From Nitrospiraceae bacterium (GTDB lineage Bacteria > Nitrospirota > Nitrospiria > Nitrospirales > UBA8639), in assembly GCA_020632595.1 (NCBI GenBank), contig JACKFF010000005.1, positions 124,001-188,000 of the forward strand: DNA of 64,000 bases, given 5' to 3'. Below are positions 27,243 to 36,529 of this stretch, in pieces (position 1 is the first letter of the stretch; each line of letters opens with the position of its first letter). A model generated the notes under the pieces. The model was not told the DNA's origin, did no database searches, and saw only the letters and a list, made by a program, of their open reading frames with translations. A program made the position numbers and the translations under genes.

Positions 27243-28533
27243 CCAAAAATTTCCCCGCTTCAAGGACTGGGCGTGGTGGCTCTATGAGCATGCTCCAGCC
27301 GGCTTGGAGGATGTAGCCAAGAAATGTGCCCCATGGGTCTTGCCATGGGTTGCGCTTCGCGTACCTGTCGCTTTTTTGCGAGGGCCAACCAGACATTCCA
27401 GGCGATCCGGAACCATCGTCGTGGCCGGGTTTCAACCCTGGGCTGATTATCTGCCGCGTCGCTTCTTTGCAGATGCGCCTCGGCGAGAGGTGGTTGGAAC
27501 CGTTCCTGTATGGGCCCTTCCTACGTTCCTAAAACGTTTGGCCGTCGATGCGGACATTTGTGTCGCGCGCGTCGATCGTGTCTCTGCCCGTCTTTTCTTT
27601 GGAGACGGTTACCTTGTGGTTCCCGAAAGTATCGGTTGCCGACTTTTGCTGCCGGTCGATTTTGACAAGCTTGCACGTAACAGCCGCAGCGTAAAGGAAG
27701 ATTTGGGTACGCTCCGGCGTGAAGGTTTCACGATGGAGGTCTCACATCGGGAGGCAGACTGCGAGGCGTTTTACTCCTCAATGTACCTTCCCTTCGTTCA
27801 GAAACGGCACGGAGAGTTCGCCGTGATCTATAACGTGCATCAGCTCCGTCGAAGGTTTCGTCGCGGGGGACTCATCTGGCTGCGGAGGGGCAACCATCGT
27901 ATTGCCGCGGCGCTGTTTGAGCAGGAGGGTGACGTCTTCCGTGGAGTGGCTTTGGGCACACCTGGAGGGGATCTCACGGTGATGAAGCAGGGTGCTCTTG
28001 CGGCACTCTACATTTTCGAAATCAAGTGTGCCCAAGAGAGTAGATCTGCCAGCATTGACTTCGGTGGCACTCCGCCGATTCTCAATGACGGACTTCTTCG
28101 TTTCAAGAGGAAGTGGGGAGTCCATCTCATGGATGAACACCAGACTCCCTATGATTACCTGGTCCGGTGGGAGCGACCGAACAAGCAGGTCTTCGACTTC
28201 CTTGCTGACGCGCCGTTGATTTTCAGAAACCACGGGCACCTGGCGGGGCTAACCGCTCTCAAGCTCAATGGCGTAGCCCACGCGGATCAAGCCTCTATGA
28301 TACATCCCTGCTTGTGGATGGCAGGTCTGCAGCGACTCTTTGTGGTGGTGCCAACCGGATATAGCTCACAGGAGGTGGGTGCGCTTCCAGGGCAAGATAG
28401 AGGCGGAATACCTTATGTTGGTGGGACGGAATTCTGCGATTTGGAACAAATTCTTCCGACGTTAGGCGGGAATCAACCGATATCGACAAAAGCGCATGGG
28501 AATCCCGAGGCAGGCAAAAAGAATACGAGGTGA
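27229..28533 (+). CDS. FemAB/GNAT-fold acyltransferase-like protein (second copy)
   Basis: A protein of about 434 residues, paralogous to the one at 22210-23418. Both share the FLRGPT/LLRGPT stretch, a V-V-AG-x-x-PW motif, YLP-x-RFF, an RxDR(V/L)SA motif, the YLPF-x-x-(K/D)RHG segment and the LAALY(I/Y) helix. The C-terminal 60 residues are an extension rich in Gly and Asn without a visible domain. Possible starts are TTG 27223, ATG 27229 and ATG 27235; none has a strong ribosome binding site, and I chose the first ATG. It follows the third CapK-type ligase, so the ligase/FemAB pairing occurs twice in this cluster. Confidence 0.75.
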   Translation: MGMANQKFPRFKDWAWWLYEHAPAGLEDVAKKCAPWVLPWVALRVPVAFLRGPTRHSRRSGTIVVAGFQPWADYLPRRFFADAPRREVVGTVPVWALPTFLKRLAVDADICVARVDRVSARLFFGDGYLVVPESIGCRLLLPVDFDKLARNSRSVKEDLGTLRREGFTMEVSHREADCEAFYSSMYLPFVQKRHGEFAVIYNVHQLRRRFRRGGLIWLRRGNHRIAAALFEQEGDVFRGVALGTPGGDLTVMKQGALAALYIFEIKCAQESRSASIDFGGTPPILNDGLLRFKRKWGVHLMDEHQTPYDYLVRWERPNKQVFDFLADAPLIFRNHGHLAGLTALKLNGVAHADQASMIHPCLWMAGLQRLFVVVPTGYSSQEVGALPGQDRGGIPYVGGTEFCDLEQILPTLGGNQPISTKAHGNPEAGKKNTR

Positions 28534-28536
28534 TTG

Positions 28537-29283
28537 ATGTTTTCGGAATATCGCGCAATTTTTAAAAAACGAGGCCATCTTTATCATCAAGCAATGACTC
28601 TGTACCCGAGCGCTCGTGCAGAAGAATTCCTTCATATCGTCCGTATGGGTGACATGAAAGATGGAGATATCGTTTGTGATATTCCCTCCGGCGGAGGGTA
28701 CTTAAGGCATTTCGTGGATCGGACTATGACTCTTTGCCATATCGAAACCTCAGAGGTGTTTGTCGATCTCTGCAGAGCGAATGGCGTGCCCCACGTGTTG
28801 CTTTCAACCCTGGAGGATATTCCGGTCGAAACCGGGGCGGTGGATAAAATTATCAGCCTCGCGGCCTTGCACCATGTCGATGAAAAGAGCCGGTTTTTTT
28901 CAGAGGCTTTTCGAATGCTAAGAAAGGGAGGGACGCTTACTATTGCCGACGTGCAAGCGGGGTCGGCCGTTTCCGAATTTTTGGACGGTTTTGTCAACGA
29001 ACACAATACAATGGGACACAAAGGGACTTATATCACCGCAAAAACTCAAGATGAGATCGAACGATGGGGATTTACTATGAGGGAGTCTTCGTTGATCCCC
29101 TTTCACTGGAAGTTTGATTCCCCCCAGGCCATGGGACGATTTTCTCAATTGTTGTTCGGGATCGATAAAGCAGACCGTGCCCAGGTCGTAGAGGGTATCC
29201 GAAAGCACCTGGGCTATAATCTCGATAGCCACGAGTGTCGTATGAATTGGGAGTTGTTATTCCTCAATGCAAAAAAGACCTAG
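28537..29283 (+). CDS. Class I SAM-dependent methyltransferase
   Basis: A 248-residue methyltransferase. Motif I is DIPSGGGYLRHF at about residues 49-60, the acidic residue at the end of beta-2 is in HIETSE, and the post-motif region has IISLAALHHVDEKSRFFSEAFRML cited here in two parts: SLAALHHV near 110 and EAFRMLRKGG near 128. The ATG at 28537 lies 3 bases after the previous stop codon. A truncated copy of this gene lies upstream at 26955-27242. The enzyme probably methylates the polysaccharide or an amino-acid or acyl decoration. Confidence 0.83.
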   Translation: MFSEYRAIFKKRGHLYHQAMTLYPSARAEEFLHIVRMGDMKDGDIVCDIPSGGGYLRHFVDRTMTLCHIETSEVFVDLCRANGVPHVLLSTLEDIPVETGAVDKIISLAALHHVDEKSRFFSEAFRMLRKGGTLTIADVQAGSAVSEFLDGFVNEHNTMGHKGTYITAKTQDEIERWGFTMRESSLIPFHWKFDSPQAMGRFSQLLFGIDKADRAQVVEGIRKHLGYNLDSHECRMNWELLFLNAKKT

Positions 29284-29562
29284 ACCGCAATGGTGTCCGG
29301 CGATATGGGGTACCTGCTAAACAGGCAATAGCTCGGTTACCGGGTGCTGCGAACGTGTGAAAAGATCATCTTAAACCAATGTCTGATCTTTGATGATTCT
29401 TTAGGACATGAAGGTTGGAACTAATTTCATAAGCCGCGGGCAAGAAGCACCCAAACAGTCTTTGGGTGAGCAAGGTTTCAACATCTCTCTGGAAATTCCG
29501 CATGCCATCTCACCGGCCACTTCATGGTTGTTTGAGCATTGAAGTCTTGAAAGGGATTCTCG

Positions 29563-30807
29563 ATGGCATCTTTACTCAGGGGAAGTGACTGCGTTGATGT
29601 TTATCGAGAGTTGAGGGATGACAACCAACTCGTCTGCGCGGTCGCTCGAGGGTCCGAAGTCATGGGTTGGGTCGTCGTTGATTCGACCGTGTGTGGCATC
29701 TCGCGAGGGGGGCTTCGCATGTCTACCAATGTGAGCGAAGCAGAGGTGCGTGGTCTGGCCCGTACGATGACGCTCAAGTGCGGCTTCTTAAGACAACCAC
29801 AAGGTGGCGCGAAGGCAGGCGTGCGTTTCAACCCTGAGGCCCCGCTCGCAGAACGCCGGCAGCACTTGGAAGCGTTTGGGAGGGCGATCGCTCCGCTTCT
29901 GATCAACCGCATCTTTATCCCTGGCCCTGATATGGGTACAAATGACACAGACATCCGCGCGATGCTCGATGCGGTTGGAGTGAAGCTCAAGTGGCGGGAA
30001 TTGCGCGATACGCAATCGGGGCAGTATACGGCAGTGACGGTGTTCATCAGTGCCAAACGTGCGATTCAGCATCTCGGCTTGACGCTCCCTCGCTGTACGG
30101 TAGCCATTGAAGGCTTCGGCAAGGTGGGGAGCGCGTTGGCCAGCCTGTTGGACGAAGCCAATGCCAAGGTGGTGGCAATCTCCACCGAGAGGGGAGCGAT
30201 TACGAACCCGCATGGTCTGAATGTGAAACAGCTCAACCAGCTCGCCGATCGGCACGGCAGCCGCGTCGTAGATTATTATCCAGATGCCGGACGTATTTCC
30301 TGCGCCCAATTATTTGAGTTGCCCGTGGATCTGCTCTGCCCTTGTGCGACTCATCATAGTCTCCATGCTGACAATGCTCCTCGAGTGCTCGCGCGTCTCA
30401 TCTGCCCCGGAGCCAACAACCCAGTGACGGCCGAAGCCGAGAAAATTCTTTTTGAACGAGGCCTGGTGTATCTTCCCGATTTCGTCGCCAACTGTGGCGG
30501 GATACTCGGTAGTACGATGGCCTTCGCCTCGATGAAACGGGAGAAGATCGTCTCGACCATGGATCTTTATTTCGGCGATCGAGTCGTCTGGTTGCTGAAG
30601 GAGGCGAGGCTCCGACAGGTATCGCCGCGCGAAATTGCCGAACCGTTTGCGCGACAACGCTTTGAGGAGATTCAGCGAACCGCTGCCCATCCGTCGCTGC
30701 GCGGAAAGCTCGTCGCCGCCGGGGTAGAGCTCTATACTCGGGGTTGGGTCCCTGGTGCTCTTGTAGCGGCTCTGGCGCAACCATATTTTGCAAAGAGGTT
30801 GGCTTGA
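29563..30807 (+). CDS. Glu/Leu/Phe/Val dehydrogenase family enzyme
   Basis: A 414-residue member of the amino-acid dehydrogenase family. The catalytic-lysine loop is PQGGAKAGV at about residues 85-93, close to the canonical GGGKGG, and PGPDMGTND is near 125. The C-terminal NAD(P)-binding domain has GFGKVGSALASLL near 186. Such enzymes reductively aminate or oxidatively deaminate 2-oxo acids. A 280-base gap precedes it; the SD-like GAAAGGGA supports the ATG at 29563. Its presence in the middle of a glycan cluster is unusual and suggests that it makes or recycles an amino acid for the ligases and FemAB-like proteins nearby. Substrate specificity cannot be read from the sequence. Confidence 0.87.
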   Translation: MASLLRGSDCVDVYRELRDDNQLVCAVARGSEVMGWVVVDSTVCGISRGGLRMSTNVSEAEVRGLARTMTLKCGFLRQPQGGAKAGVRFNPEAPLAERRQHLEAFGRAIAPLLINRIFIPGPDMGTNDTDIRAMLDAVGVKLKWRELRDTQSGQYTAVTVFISAKRAIQHLGLTLPRCTVAIEGFGKVGSALASLLDEANAKVVAISTERGAITNPHGLNVKQLNQLADRHGSRVVDYYPDAGRISCAQLFELPVDLLCPCATHHSLHADNAPRVLARLICPGANNPVTAEAEKILFERGLVYLPDFVANCGGILGSTMAFASMKREKIVSTMDLYFGDRVVWLLKEARLRQVSPREIAEPFARQRFEEIQRTAAHPSLRGKLVAAGVELYTRGWVPGALVAALAQPYFAKRLA

Positions 30808-31023
30808 GTGGCGCGTGGATCTTGATGGTGTGCTAAGGGAAGGGGGTTCTCTGTTGGTGGTCTTCGATATTTTCCGACTTTCTGGGCCGTGCCCGGCACG
30901 GGGACAAATTTTTTACACCTCCATAATAGAGAATCCGTGTATAGACAGACAAAAGAGGGCACTTAGGCTCAGAGCGGTTTTAAGTGGCGTCCTTTATACA
31001 GGCTCCTGAAAGAAAAGGCGAAG

Positions 31024-32037
31024 GTGGATAAAGTGGACGATCGACAAGTTTCTACAGGTGATATGGACCAGGAAAAGACTCCGCTTCTTTCCGTGATTCT
31101 GGCAACTCCAGCGGGGTACAGCACCATCCGAAAAGCCGTTTCGCACCTTCGGTCTCAAACCGCCCGCTCGTCATTGGAATTAGTGGTTGTGGCGCCTTCG
31201 AAGGAACTGTTGGACCAGGAGGTGGATCAATTGGACGGGTTTGCCTGTTATCAGGTGGTCGAGATCAAGAGATTCCAGTCCATCGGACAGGCAAACGCTG
31301 CGGGAATACGTCAAGCGAGAGCCCCCATTGTGGCATTGGCTGAGGACCATTGTTTCCCTGATCCGCAATGGGCAGAGAACCTTCTTTCCGCGCATCAGGG
31401 TCCATGGGTTGCCGTGGGACCCGGCGTCAGAAATGCCAATCCCAATACGGCCGTGAGTTGGGCGGATCTGTTCATTGGCTATGGTCCCTGGCTGACACCT
31501 GCTCCGTCCAGGGAAGCGGAATTTTTGCCAGGGCATAATACCAGTTACAAACGAGAGATTTTGCTCGGCTATGGGGATCAACTGGATGCCATGATGGAGG
31601 CCGAAACCGTCCTCCACTGGGATCTTCGTGGAAAGGGGCATCAATTGTATATGGAGTCGACAGCGAGTGTCGCCCATACAAATTTTTCTCTATGGTCCTC
31701 CTGGGTGCCAGCCCAGTTCTATAACGGCCGTCTCTTCGCCGGAGCCAGAGCCCGGCAAAAGCCTCTGCCATGGCGCTTCATGTTTGCTCTTGGGTCGCCT
31801 CTTATTCCAATTGTCCGGCTGTGGCGCATTTGGACGGGACTCCCTTCTCAGGAATTAAAATTTCAATTTTTGTCCTGTCTGCCTGCCTTGATAATTGGTT
31901 TGGCGGTTGATGGCATGGGCCAAATGTTTGGCTATGCGTTAGGGACAGGGAATGCCCTGGACAAGGTAGCCAGGTTTGAGGTTGATCGGTTCAAACACAT
32001 TCGAGAGCAGGATCGTTTGGAAATACTGGGTTTTTAA
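31024..32037 (+). CDS. Family 2 glycosyltransferase-like protein
   Basis: A 337-residue GT-A-fold glycosyltransferase. The first strand is SVILATPAGYSTIRKAVSHL, and the usual DxD region reads ALAEDHCFPDPQW near residue 108. A HNTSYKREIL segment follows near 173, and two hydrophobic helices lie near 245 and 285. The start may be the GTG at 31024 or another GTG at 31033, which has a better-spaced GAAGG. The ED-H motif in place of DxD is common in this group of enzymes from polysaccharide loci. It precedes the oxidoreductase gene by 17 bases. Confidence 0.8.
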   Translation: MDKVDDRQVSTGDMDQEKTPLLSVILATPAGYSTIRKAVSHLRSQTARSSLELVVVAPSKELLDQEVDQLDGFACYQVVEIKRFQSIGQANAAGIRQARAPIVALAEDHCFPDPQWAENLLSAHQGPWVAVGPGVRNANPNTAVSWADLFIGYGPWLTPAPSREAEFLPGHNTSYKREILLGYGDQLDAMMEAETVLHWDLRGKGHQLYMESTASVAHTNFSLWSSWVPAQFYNGRLFAGARARQKPLPWRFMFALGSPLIPIVRLWRIWTGLPSQELKFQFLSCLPALIIGLAVDGMGQMFGYALGTGNALDKVARFEVDRFKHIREQDRLEILGF

Positions 32038-32054
32038 AACAGCGTGGAGGATGA

Positions 32055-33119
32055 ATGAAATCTGATGAAAAGCAGCCCGTCAGAATAGGAATGGTCGGTT
32101 GTGGGCGGGCCACGACGGTGCTTCACCTGCCGGCATTACAATTTGTACCTGGTGCAAAGGTGGTGGCTTTGGCCGATCCCAATCCAGAGGCACTTCACCG
32201 CGCCTCCCTCCAACTCGCGGTAGAACAGTGTGTTTCTGACTATCGAGCCTTGCTTGAGAACCGGACAATTGAGGCGATCGCCATTTGTGCCCCGGTGGAG
32301 TTCCATGTGGAGATCGCCCTGGCAGCATTGGATGCTGGCAAGCACCTCTTTATCGAGAAGCCACTGAGCTTGACCCTTGAGGAATGTGATCGACTTATTG
32401 AGCGGGCTGCCGGGTTACCTTTTCAAATCATGTTGGGCTTTAACACTCGTTGGCATCGATTAACCCGACAGGCCAGGACTTTGTTTCAGCAAGGTGCTGT
32501 TGGGCCCCTTGAAATTGTTCGCAGCAATCTGTTGACGAATTACAATCAAGATCTCCCCGATTGGAGAAAGAGACGAATCTCAGGCGGGGGGGTTCTGCTT
32601 GAAATGGCGATGCACCATTTCGATCTCTGGAAGTATGTATTAGATGAGGAGGTGGAGGAAATCAGTGCACACAGTCGGTCGGGAACCTGGGAGGATGAGT
32701 CGGCGACGGTTACCGCTCGCCTGGGTTGCGGCGCCCTTGCTTCGGCGACATTCTCCGAATGTGCAACTCAAACGAACGGTATGGAGATTTATGGACGAGA
32801 TGGATCGCTCGGGATTGACTTTTATCGTTTTGACGGGTTGCAAACTTCCACCACATCCGAAAATTCGGGGAATATCCAAGCACGAATCAGAGGTTTGAGG
32901 AAATTTGTCAACGAACTCCCCGAGGCGATCGCCACGAATCGGCAGGGCGGAGAATGGCGCCGGTCTTACATAGAAGAATGGCGGCATTTTATCGGCTCAG
33001 TCCGTGCGGGTGGCCGGATTGAATGCGGTTTAGAAGATGGACGGCGTGCCCTGGCTGTTGCCTTAGCCGCGTTGGAGTCTGCAGCCACGGGAAAAGCGGT
33101 GACGGTAGCCAAGAGATAG
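32055..33119 (+). CDS. Gfo/Idh/MocA family oxidoreductase
   Basis: A 354-residue NAD(P)-dependent oxidoreductase. The Rossmann motif is RIGMVGCGRATTVLHLPAL at residues 11-29. The EKPL motif with catalytic lysine (HLFIEKPLSLTLEECDRLI, residue 99 region) and a GGGVLLEMAMHHFD segment near residue 179 are typical. The ATG is supported by GGAGG five bases upstream. In polysaccharide clusters these enzymes oxidise or reduce nucleotide-sugar intermediates or make aminosugars. No aminotransferase or acetyltransferase partner sits beside it. Confidence 0.9.
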   Translation: MKSDEKQPVRIGMVGCGRATTVLHLPALQFVPGAKVVALADPNPEALHRASLQLAVEQCVSDYRALLENRTIEAIAICAPVEFHVEIALAALDAGKHLFIEKPLSLTLEECDRLIERAAGLPFQIMLGFNTRWHRLTRQARTLFQQGAVGPLEIVRSNLLTNYNQDLPDWRKRRISGGGVLLEMAMHHFDLWKYVLDEEVEEISAHSRSGTWEDESATVTARLGCGALASATFSECATQTNGMEIYGRDGSLGIDFYRFDGLQTSTTSENSGNIQARIRGLRKFVNELPEAIATNRQGGEWRRSYIEEWRHFIGSVRAGGRIECGLEDGRRALAVALAALESAATGKAVTVAKR

Positions 33120-33436
33120 CTAGGTATTGAAGTACGAAGGGTTGGTCAGTTTAACAAGCTGATTCATTGCCTACTACATGGATATTCGCAGATTATATGG
33201 CACCTTATTCCAAAGAAATCTTCGCGAATGCCCTTGGATCAGGTCACGCAGCCGGGCAGCCAGTTCCTTTCGAAATTCTGACAACATCCGAGAAAACATT
33301 GTAGCCCATCACTGCATGTGTGAAAAGCGTTTTCTTATGATATTTAGGTTTTAGAAGGAATGCTTCTAATGAACATCCATGCCACGTGCCAATCCTTATC
33401 TCGTAGCCATGCCGGTACGAACTGAGAATTATCCAG
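33120..33436. other. Gap inside the polysaccharide cluster
   Basis: 317 bases. One plus-strand frame from the ATG near 33199 runs about 37 codons (MAPYSKEIFANALGSGHAAG at its start) and then hits a stop. I do not recognise it. No terminator or promoter of note is visible. Confidence 0.35.
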
Positions 33437-34444
33437 ATGATTGCTTCGAAACCACCGGTCGCCCGGAAACTTGCCATCACGTTCTGCTATCGGGGTTTTG
33501 CTACAAAATTCGGATCTCCCCCTCGTGCAGTGGTTTCGATTCTTGAAAGGGCCGGACATCAGGTAAGGCAGATTAAGGATGGGCCATTGAACCTTGCAGC
33601 CGATAGTGTCGTTTGGATCTGGGGAAATACGAATTGGTATGCTGGACTCTTTGCGCAACTCACCGCCATCAACCAAGCGCAAAGGCCTCTGGTCATACTC
33701 TGGCACACGGAACCTCTCCCGCCTCCCAGCGCGGCTGGCTTGCCATGGCCGCGATTGAACTGGTGGGAAACGGCAAAGTTCATACTTCGCAGGTCCGAAG
33801 CGACGGATGTCTACACGAATTATCTTGTGTTGCGTCGTTGGGTGAGGAATAGGCTACCGGATATTCTTGTGGCTGCTACATTAGGACGCAAGGACTTTCT
33901 TTCTGAGCAAGGTATCGAGTCCGATTGGGTTCCACTAGGATACGAGCCTTCATGTGGACAAGACTTGAATTTGACCAGGGATATCGACGTGCTGTTCCTC
34001 GGAGCCCAGGATGTCCCCCGGCGGAATCGTCTCTTGGAGCGCCTGCGGAAATGTGGAATTCGAATACATGTGGTTGGAGGTTATGCGAGTCCAGGTTGTT
34101 GGGGGAAGGATAGGACGGAATTACTAAATCGGACGAAAATACTTCTCAACCTGTCCAGAACACCTGGAGAGTTTCCGGATCTCCGATTGATCCTGGGGAT
34201 GGCAAACAAGGCTCTGGTTGTATCCGAACCGATATACCGCCCAGACCCTTTTGTGCCAGGACAGCATTTTATCAGCGCCTCGATAGAGGAGATGCCCGAA
34301 AGGATTCGGTACTATCTGACTCATGATGAGGTGCGTGCTTCAATTAGCGAACGGGCTTATGGACTGATCACTCAGGAGGTGACCATGGAACGATCGGTAA
34401 ACCAGATCGTTGATCTCATATCCAATTTCACCGCGTACTCATGA
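33437..34444 (+). CDS. CgeB-like glycosyltransferase
   Basis: A 335-residue protein resembling GT-B glycosyltransferases of the CgeB/GT1-like group. The C-terminal donor domain contains DVLFLGAQDVPRRNRLLERL near residue 183, HVVGGY, KILLNLSR and a FPDLRLILGMANKALVVSEP region. The N-terminal domain is short and has WIWGNTNWYAG near 56. Its end overlaps the next start in an ATGA motif, so the next GT2 gene is coupled to it. Confidence 0.78.
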   Translation: MIASKPPVARKLAITFCYRGFATKFGSPPRAVVSILERAGHQVRQIKDGPLNLAADSVVWIWGNTNWYAGLFAQLTAINQAQRPLVILWHTEPLPPPSAAGLPWPRLNWWETAKFILRRSEATDVYTNYLVLRRWVRNRLPDILVAATLGRKDFLSEQGIESDWVPLGYEPSCGQDLNLTRDIDVLFLGAQDVPRRNRLLERLRKCGIRIHVVGGYASPGCWGKDRTELLNRTKILLNLSRTPGEFPDLRLILGMANKALVVSEPIYRPDPFVPGQHFISASIEEMPERIRYYLTHDEVRASISERAYGLITQEVTMERSVNQIVDLISNFTAYS

Positions 34445-35337
34445 AGACCGCTGAACCTATTTTTTCGATCGTGATTCCGACCTACAATAGGCCGAAGCGA
34501 CTTGCTGCCTGTATACAGGCCTGTTCCCGACTCGACTATCCACATGACCGGTTCGAGGTCATTGTCGTTGATGATGGGAGCCCGGCTCCCGTTGAAGTGC
34601 TAAGGAGTGATGAGACCAATCTTCCGAATATCCTCTGTCTGCGTCAATTCAATACCGGTCCGGCTTCAGCTCGCAATATGGGGGCGCAACATGCACGGGG
34701 GGACATTCTGGCTTTTACTGACGATGACTGTGTCCCGACGCAACAGTGGTTACGGGAGCTTGCCCAATCATTCCATGATGTTCCAGCAGGACTTGTTGGT
34801 GGGCGGACTGTGAATGGGCTGATCGACAATATCTATTCAACCGCCAGCCAAATGATCGTCGATGAGGCCTATGCGTTTTTTCTTAGCCGTGATAGTGATC
34901 TCAGGTTTTTCGCGTCGAATAATATGGCAGTTGCTACCAGGCTTTTTCATAAAATGGGAGGATTCGATTCATCTTTCCGTACTTCGGAAGATCGCGAATT
35001 TTGTGACCGGTGGATACGGCAAGGATATCCCCTTGTGTATACTACTAAGGCCATTGTCCATCATTATCACCAACTCACCTTGACAGCATTTTGTCGACAA
35101 CACTTCAGCTATGGGCGTGGGGCATTTCAGTTTCATCGTACGCGGGCACGATGCGGACGCAGTCTTTCGAAGCCTGATCCACGGTTTTATGCCTCGGTAT
35201 TCCGCCGTGCCCTCTCATGGAAGCCATTCCGCATGGCCGGTTTGTTAGGGTTGTGGCAGATGGCGAATCTGGCAGGATTTTTATGGCAAGCCGCTCAGCA
35301 TACACCTGTATCGACCAACGGTGACTCTTGTGAGTAA
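34441..35337 (+). CDS. Family 2 glycosyltransferase
   Basis: A 298-residue GT2 enzyme with all core motifs: FSIVIPTYNRPKRLAACIQA at the N-terminus, VIVVDDGSPAPVE near residue 41, and the metal-binding FTDDDCVP near 97. The acceptor-side motif reads TSEDREFCDRW near residue 183. There is no long membrane tail. Its start overlaps the stop of the CgeB-like gene. The donor and linkage are unknown. Confidence 0.9.
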   Translation: MKTAEPIFSIVIPTYNRPKRLAACIQACSRLDYPHDRFEVIVVDDGSPAPVEVLRSDETNLPNILCLRQFNTGPASARNMGAQHARGDILAFTDDDCVPTQQWLRELAQSFHDVPAGLVGGRTVNGLIDNIYSTASQMIVDEAYAFFLSRDSDLRFFASNNMAVATRLFHKMGGFDSSFRTSEDREFCDRWIRQGYPLVYTTKAIVHHYHQLTLTAFCRQHFSYGRGAFQFHRTRARCGRSLSKPDPRFYASVFRRALSWKPFRMAGLLGLWQMANLAGFLWQAAQHTPVSTNGDSCE

Positions 35338-35530
35338 GGCGAGGCCATTGCAACCCAATAACGGAGCGGTCATCTATCGTTATGATCCAGGAACGATAAG
35401 CAACAGATGACAAACAAGCTGCCCTATCGGTCAGCGTGGGTTCGAACGATACAGCGGGGACATTCATAAGCTGTATGGCCGAGCCAGGGAAAAATCCGAA
35501 ACGAAGGCCCAGGTTAAGAGAGAAGCATCG

Positions 35531-36529
35531 ATGCCAAAAGGATTGAAAAGAGCCCTGTTGTATGCTTGTTACCTGCTCCTTGTGACCATACCTCTACTGG
35601 AAATTGGGGTTAGACTCTGGGGGTATTCGGAGCATCACATTCATGATCCGATCTATACCTCATTTGAACCAAGCGAGGACATTCCCTACATACATAAACC
35701 TAATCTTATGCAAGTTAGAGCCCGAGGGCTTGTTTTCATTAACACGGATGGCCTGGGATTGCGCTCGAAAGTACCCGGAATGATCTATGGCTCCAAACAA
35801 CCACAGGAATATCGAATCGCGATCGTGGGTGATTCCGTCACGTTTGGGGAGGGTGTTCCCAATACTGAAGAAACGTTCACCGAGGTTCTGGAACATATGC
35901 TGAATCAGCAACAAAGTCTCTTGACCGTGAAAGTGTTTAATTTCGGTGTATCGGCGTATAGCGTGAAAGAGATGGCCGCCGTGCTACAGCATCGTATGGT
36001 GAATATTCGACCGGATCTGGTTGTTATGGCGATCATTCCGCCTGATCTGAATCTCGACCGGACCCCCGCCATTGATTCTGCTGGTTACCTAGTTGGTCAA
36101 AAAATCGCAAGTCTTCTTGATTCTCCGGTTGGAGAAGCCTTAAGAGGAATTCGCCTTCTGTATGTGCTCCGGGATATAGCCTCGCTCTGGAATTCTCCAC
36201 CTCAATATAGCGACCCCCTGCTTTCACGCGGAGAGATTCCTGACTCATACCGTTACCTTCGACAGTTCAGGGAGACAGCAAATCAATATGGTCTTTCCTA
36301 CTTGATTACGCTTCTTCCACGAATGGAGGAAGATGCCTGGGGTTCTCTCCCTGACAGACTAATACAAGACGGTATCAGGTATCTTGATTTATCCTACCTA
36401 GGTAAAGAATTTACCACTGAAGAATATATGGCCAGTCGATTTGACCGGCATCCTTCTCCTGCGGTTCATCGTCGAATCGGGGAAGCATTAGCCCTGTATG
36501 TGGAACATCAACCAGAGTTTCCCCAGTGA
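35531..36529 (+). CDS. SGNH/GDSL-type hydrolase or acyltransferase, membrane anchored
   Basis: A 332-residue protein with an N-terminal transmembrane anchor (about residues 9-27) and an SGNH-hydrolase domain. The nucleophile serine is in IAIVGDSVTFGEGVPNTEET near residue 98, and the catalytic Asp/His block reads FDRHPSPAVHRRIGEALA near the C-terminus. SGNH proteins of polysaccharide loci often add or remove acetyl groups on the glycan in the periplasm. The last base of its last sense codon forms part of the GTG start of the flippase gene, so the two are coupled. Confidence 0.83.
   Translation: MPKGLKRALLYACYLLLVTIPLLEIGVRLWGYSEHHIHDPIYTSFEPSEDIPYIHKPNLMQVRARGLVFINTDGLGLRSKVPGMIYGSKQPQEYRIAIVGDSVTFGEGVPNTEETFTEVLEHMLNQQQSLLTVKVFNFGVSAYSVKEMAAVLQHRMVNIRPDLVVMAIIPPDLNLDRTPAIDSAGYLVGQKIASLLDSPVGEALRGIRLLYVLRDIASLWNSPPQYSDPLLSRGEIPDSYRYLRQFRETANQYGLSYLITLLPRMEEDAWGSLPDRLIQDGIRYLDLSYLGKEFTTEEYMASRFDRHPSPAVHRRIGEALALYVEHQPEFPQ

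Noticed and set aside
30887..30918. Terminator-like hairpin CCGTGC-CCG-GCACGG followed by TTTTTT
   Set aside because: The T-run is offset by about six bases from the stem (GACAAA between) and the stem is only 6 bp, so I do not list it as a terminator, though weak activity is possible.
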